DNA from: Phycisphaeraceae bacterium
GTDB taxonomy: Bacteria; Planctomycetota; Phycisphaerae; Phycisphaerales; UBA1924
Direction of reading: 5' to 3'
Assembly: GCA_021297895.1 (NCBI GenBank)
Contig: JAJTHN010000029.1
Span: forward strand, 1-64,000
DNA: 64,000 nt
Below the pieces are notes generated by a model. That model was not told the DNA's origin. It did no database searches and saw nothing but the letters and a program-made list of their open reading frames with translations. Both the position numbers and the translations under genes were made by a program. Below are positions 61,376-64,000 of this stretch, in pieces (the stretch's first letter is position 1; each line of letters begins with the position of its first letter).

Positions 61376-62422
61376 TCAGAACGCCCGCGTGACCACCGCG
61401 TCGGCCATGAGTTCCATCATGCGTCGGGCGGGGCTCGGCGGGCACTGCCCGAGGGCTTCGCGGGCTTCTCGCACGAGTGTTTCGGCGACTGTGCGGGCGT
61501 GGGCGATCGAGCGGGTTGATTCCAGCGCGCGGCGCAGGGCCTCGGCGGTGTCGCTGGCGCGGTCGGCGGCGTCCTCCAGCAGCAGCAGCGTGCGGCCGCG
61601 CTGCACGGCGTCGGCGGTGGTCAGGTGGTGGATCATGGGCAGCGTGAGCTTGCCCTTCTCCAGATCCTTGAGCAGGCTCTTGCCCACGACGCGCTGATCG
61701 CCGGTCAGGTCGAGCAGATCGTCCTGGATCTGGAACGCGACGCCGAGGCGGAGGCCGAAGCGCTCCAGCGCGGCGACGAGGTTGGCGGGGGCGCCGGCGT
61801 GCTTGGCCCCGAGCCTGCACGCCGCGGCGATGAGACTGGCGGTCTTGCGTTCAACGATGCCGAAGTACGTGGCCTCATCGAGAGACAGGTCGTGGCGGTG
61901 GGCGTTCTGGAGCAGTTCGCCGGCGCAGAGCGTCATGCCGACGCTGGCGATGGACTGGCTGGTGTCCTTGTCGCCCAGGCTCGAGCAGAGGTGGAACGCG
62001 GCGGAGAAGAGGTAGTCGCCGAGAATGACCGCGGCCTCGTTGCCGTGCAGCGCGTTGATCGTGCCCTGGCCGCGGCGGGTGTCGGCGGTGTCGAGCACGT
62101 CATCGTGAACGAGGGTGGCCAGGTGCACCATCTCGCAGACGGTGGCGACGACGAGGATGGGATCGGGCGTGGGCGTGTGCGGATCGGTCGCGACGGAGGC
62201 GTGCGGCTGCGCGGCCTGGCCCGCGGCCAGAGCGCTGAGGATCGTCAGCGCCGGGCGGATCATCTTGCCGTGGTAGCGGGCGACGTGGCGGCAGAGGCTG
62301 TGGACCGCGGGCAGGTCGCTGCGGAGCGCATCGGCGACTCGGCGCTCGACCAGCGAGAGCGAGCCGGCCAGATGGTCCTGCAGCGGCGAGAGATCCGCCG
62401 GGATGTCAAGCATCGAGGGCAT
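61376..62422 (-). CDS. polyprenyl diphosphate synthase (isoprenoid chain elongation)
   Basis: 348 residues; condenses isopentenyl diphosphate onto allylic diphosphates. The first Asp-rich motif DDVLD (107-111) is in LVHDDVLDTADTRRG, the second DDLLD (234-238) in AFQIQDDLLDLTGD, both with the Mg-binding acids intact. HGKMIRPALTILSAL binds the diphosphate of IPP. The absence of extra residues before the first motif fits a long-chain synthase (octa- or nonaprenyl, quinone side chain), but chain length cannot be read with certainty. The ATG at 62422 starts MPSMLDIPADLSPL. Confidence 0.9.
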   Translation of the reverse strand: MPSMLDIPADLSPLQDHLAGSLSLVERRVADALRSDLPAVHSLCRHVARYHGKMIRPALTILSALAAGQAAQPHASVATDPHTPTPDPILVVATVCEMVHLATLVHDDVLDTADTRRGQGTINALHGNEAAVILGDYLFSAAFHLCSSLGDKDTSQSIASVGMTLCAGELLQNAHRHDLSLDEATYFGIVERKTASLIAAACRLGAKHAGAPANLVAALERFGLRLGVAFQIQDDLLDLTGDQRVVGKSLLKDLEKGKLTLPMIHHLTTADAVQRGRTLLLLEDAADRASDTAEALRRALESTRSIAHARTVAETLVREAREALGQCPPSPARRMMELMADAVVTRAF

Positions 62423-62630
62423 TGTCGAGGATAGACGTGGCGGGGCGGGGGGGAGGCAACTGGTCATCTGTGCAAGCCGTCGAGCGGTTGCGTCAGGACC
62501 GCGGCGGCGGGTGGGCGTTGGCGCGGCGGAGAGTGCGTGCTATGCATGCTCCAGGGCACTCGCCCGGCCGCCGCCCGTGCGTTCTCCGGCGTCCCTCCGT
62601 CCCACCGTGCCCCGCGTTCGATCGTTCCGC

Positions 62631-62828
62631 TCAGTCGCCCTCGGCCTGCTTGAACTCCTCGAACGCACCGCGCTTGTCCTCCTCGGCGACGTACGCGCGG
62701 AACTCGGTCATCTTGTAGCTGATGAAGCAGAAGACATGGTGCAGCGTGAGGTACTCGATGTCGGTCGCGTCCTTGGGGACGTCTTTGCGGAGGCGGTCGA
62801 GTTCGGCGAGAAGTGCTTCGGCTTTCAT
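62631..62828 (-). CDS. small cytoplasmic protein of unknown function
   Basis: 65 residues, acidic and helical, with a GGAG nine bases before the ATG. The sequence runs MKAEALLAELDRLRKDVPKD, ATDIEYLTLHHVFCFISYKM, TEFRAYVAEEDKRGAFEEFK. There is no signal peptide or membrane segment. The start and codon pattern look genuine, but no family is recognised. It lies between the ABC transporter genes and the polyprenyl synthase, all on the minus strand. Confidence 0.55.
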   Translation of the reverse strand: MKAEALLAELDRLRKDVPKDATDIEYLTLHHVFCFISYKMTEFRAYVAEEDKRGAFEEFKQAEGD

Positions 62829-62902
62829 GGTCGGCGACTCCAGAAAAAGTGCGCGGTCGGATGCTCAACGTTCAGCGATCACCCCTGATGGCCCCGGCCC
62901 GG

Positions 62903-63829
62903 TCACAGCCCCCGTCCCGTGCTGCCGCCGCGATTCCACAGCGCGGCGAGCGCAAAGCCCGCCGTCAGGGCCAGCACGATGCAGTTGCCCAGTTGCACAT
63001 CGAACTGCAGACTGGCCCACAGCCCGACCAGCAGCCCGGCGACGCCCGCAGCGCAGGCCAGCACCAGCACGCGGCCCATGCGAGAGGACAGCCGCAGCGC
63101 GATGGCCCCGGGCAGGACCAGCAGGGCCGTGGCGGGCACGACGCCGGCCAGGCGCATCGACGTGACGACGGCGACGGCCAGCAGCACCATCAGCGTTGCC
63201 CGCATCAGCCGCGTGCGCACGCCGAAGGCTTCGGCGGAGGTCTCATCGAACGACCAGAACAGCAGCGGTCTCCGCAGCAGCCAGAGCGTCAGGGCCACGC
63301 CGATGGCCACGCCCCAGGCCACGGCGGCGTCGGTCCACGATGCGCCGGAGATCGAGCCAAAGAGGATGCTCTCCCACGTGCGCGAGCTCGTCGGCAGGCC
63401 GCGGGCGGCGGCGGCCTGTCGTGCGACCTCGACCAGCACGCCGCCGAGGGCCATGCTCGCGACCAGAAACAGGCCGATGCCGGTGTCGATGTGCACGGCC
63501 TTGCGGTCGGAGACCGAGGCCATGAGAACGGCCGCGGCGATGCAGAACAGCAGCACGATGACGAACTCGATCCACGCCGCGCCGCTCCCGTCGGCCGCGA
63601 GCAGATCGCCCAGTCCCCAGACCTGCGCCAGCACGGCCAAGACCGCGGCGACACCGACGCCGCCGAAGGCCGAGTGGCTGATGCCCTGCCCGACGAAGGC
63701 CAGCCGCTTGAGCACGACCAGCACGCTCAGCACCGCGCAGAGCAGCACGAGCGCCAGGCCGATGACCGCCGGACGCCAGACCAGCGACACGGCCAGATCG
63801 GGATCGTTGAGATACTCCAGAATGATCAC
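62903..63829 (-). CDS. ABC-3 family metal transporter permease (Zn/Mn/Fe type)
   Basis: 308 residues with about eight membrane helices. The pattern LAFVGQGISHSAFGGVGVAA is the ABC-3 signature of ZnuB/MntB-type permeases, and later AGVVPATALLVLPGAIA is also characteristic. The GTG at 63829 overlaps the ATPase stop (GTGA), so the two genes are translationally coupled. A substrate-binding lipoprotein would be expected beyond the window edge or elsewhere. Zinc or manganese import is the family norm; iron is possible. Confidence 0.87.
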   Translation of the reverse strand: MIILEYLNDPDLAVSLVWRPAVIGLALVLLCAVLSVLVVLKRLAFVGQGISHSAFGGVGVAAVLAVLAQVWGLGDLLAADGSGAAWIEFVIVLLFCIAAAVLMASVSDRKAVHIDTGIGLFLVASMALGGVLVEVARQAAAARGLPTSSRTWESILFGSISGASWTDAAVAWGVAIGVALTLWLLRRPLLFWSFDETSAEAFGVRTRLMRATLMVLLAVAVVTSMRLAGVVPATALLVLPGAIALRLSSRMGRVLVLACAAGVAGLLVGLWASLQFDVQLGNCIVLALTAGFALAALWNRGGSTGRGL

Positions 63830-64000
63830 GGGCGCGGGCCTCCGGATCGGCCGTCGTGCGCGTGGGGGTGCGTGTGATCGGCGGGGCAGGGCTGGCCGGG
63901 CCCGTGCGCGTGGATGTGCATCCCCGACAGCGCCGTGCCGCCGAGTCCCGCGACATCGTGGCTGAACAGTTCGGCCAGCACCTGCGGCGTGAGCCCGGCG
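63826..64000 (-). CDS. C-terminal end of a metal ABC transporter ATPase, His-rich tail (runs off the window)
   Basis: Only the last 57 residues are present, read from 63999 down to a TGA at 63826-63828. The piece GLTPQVLAELFSHDVAG fits the C-terminal region of ZnuC-type ATPases. It ends in a His-rich stretch with HIHAHG, then CPADHTHPHAHD, which could bind the transported metal or act as a sensor. The permease start overlaps its stop. The Walker motifs lie outside the window, so the family call rests on position and this tail. Confidence 0.7.
   Translation of the reverse strand, partial: AGLTPQVLAELFSHDVAGLGGTALSGMHIHAHGPGQPCPADHTHPHAHDGRSGGPRP

Overview
The window is a GC-rich stretch of a bacterial chromosome that most resembles a planctomycete of the class Phycisphaerae. 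The evidence is a subtilase ending in the paired Asp-rich dockerin-like repeats common in that group, three secreted proteins ending in an IPTP(G/A)-hydrophobic-RRRR sorting tail (PEP-CTERM-like), several Ala/Pro-rich exported proteins, and LPS-type envelope genes (BamD-like, LptE-like, PagL-like). No rRNA, CRISPR array, prophage or replication origin was seen. The placement is inferred from protein features, not from a marker-gene phylogeny.

Layout. 1-7200: the first codons of a probable IS630-type transposase, then a tightly coupled mod-rhuM-res operon on the minus strand, i.e. a type III-like restriction-modification locus with a RhuM-family protein between the methyltransferase and the helicase-nuclease. 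7201-8090: a gene-free, repeat-rich stretch with a palindrome, three 63-bp tandem units, a strong hairpin and an octamer microsatellite. 8091-12172: BamD-like and LptE-like envelope genes and a secreted subtilisin. 12313-19413: an acyl-CoA dehydrogenase, three crotonase-family proteins, HMG-CoA lyase and dihydroorotase, all on the minus strand; this looks like a leucine/branched-chain acyl-CoA degradation set downstream of pyrC. 19548-27270: tRNA-Pro, an Hpt protein and a response-regulator diguanylate cyclase, a PagL-like deacylase, slyX, gpmI, a BamB-like propeller lipoprotein and purH. 27308-38383: a TPR protein, a YdcZ-type membrane protein, two cyclophilins that share a 99-bp identical block, PEP-CTERM-like proteins, a zinc-ribbon membrane protein, a PurS-PurS-PurL fusion and an S9 peptidase. 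38695-46505: a DUF885 protein, small lipoproteins, tRNA-Gln, two very Cys-rich exported proteins, an SH3-like protein, Sua5/TsaC and a DinB-family protein. 46708-57779: an HGSNAT-like membrane acyltransferase, a PfkB-like kinase, an orphan DNA methyltransferase, asparagine synthetase, an amidase lipoprotein, a phytase-like esterase and rmuC. 58080-64000: a degenerate receiver protein, groES-groEL, a polyprenyl diphosphate synthase and the permease plus truncated ATPase of a Zn/Mn-type ABC transporter.

Most of the window is ordinary chromosome. The strongest leads are: (i) the mod-rhuM-res locus, whose Res protein carries a C-terminal extension with an RNKHVAH (HEPN-like) motif and whose Mod gene has a low-GC insert where the specificity domain should lie; (ii) a 79-residue exported peptide with 23 cysteines in its last 50 residues, next to a second Cys-rich exported protein; and (iii) an 18-bp palindrome occurring upstream of both mod and rmuC.
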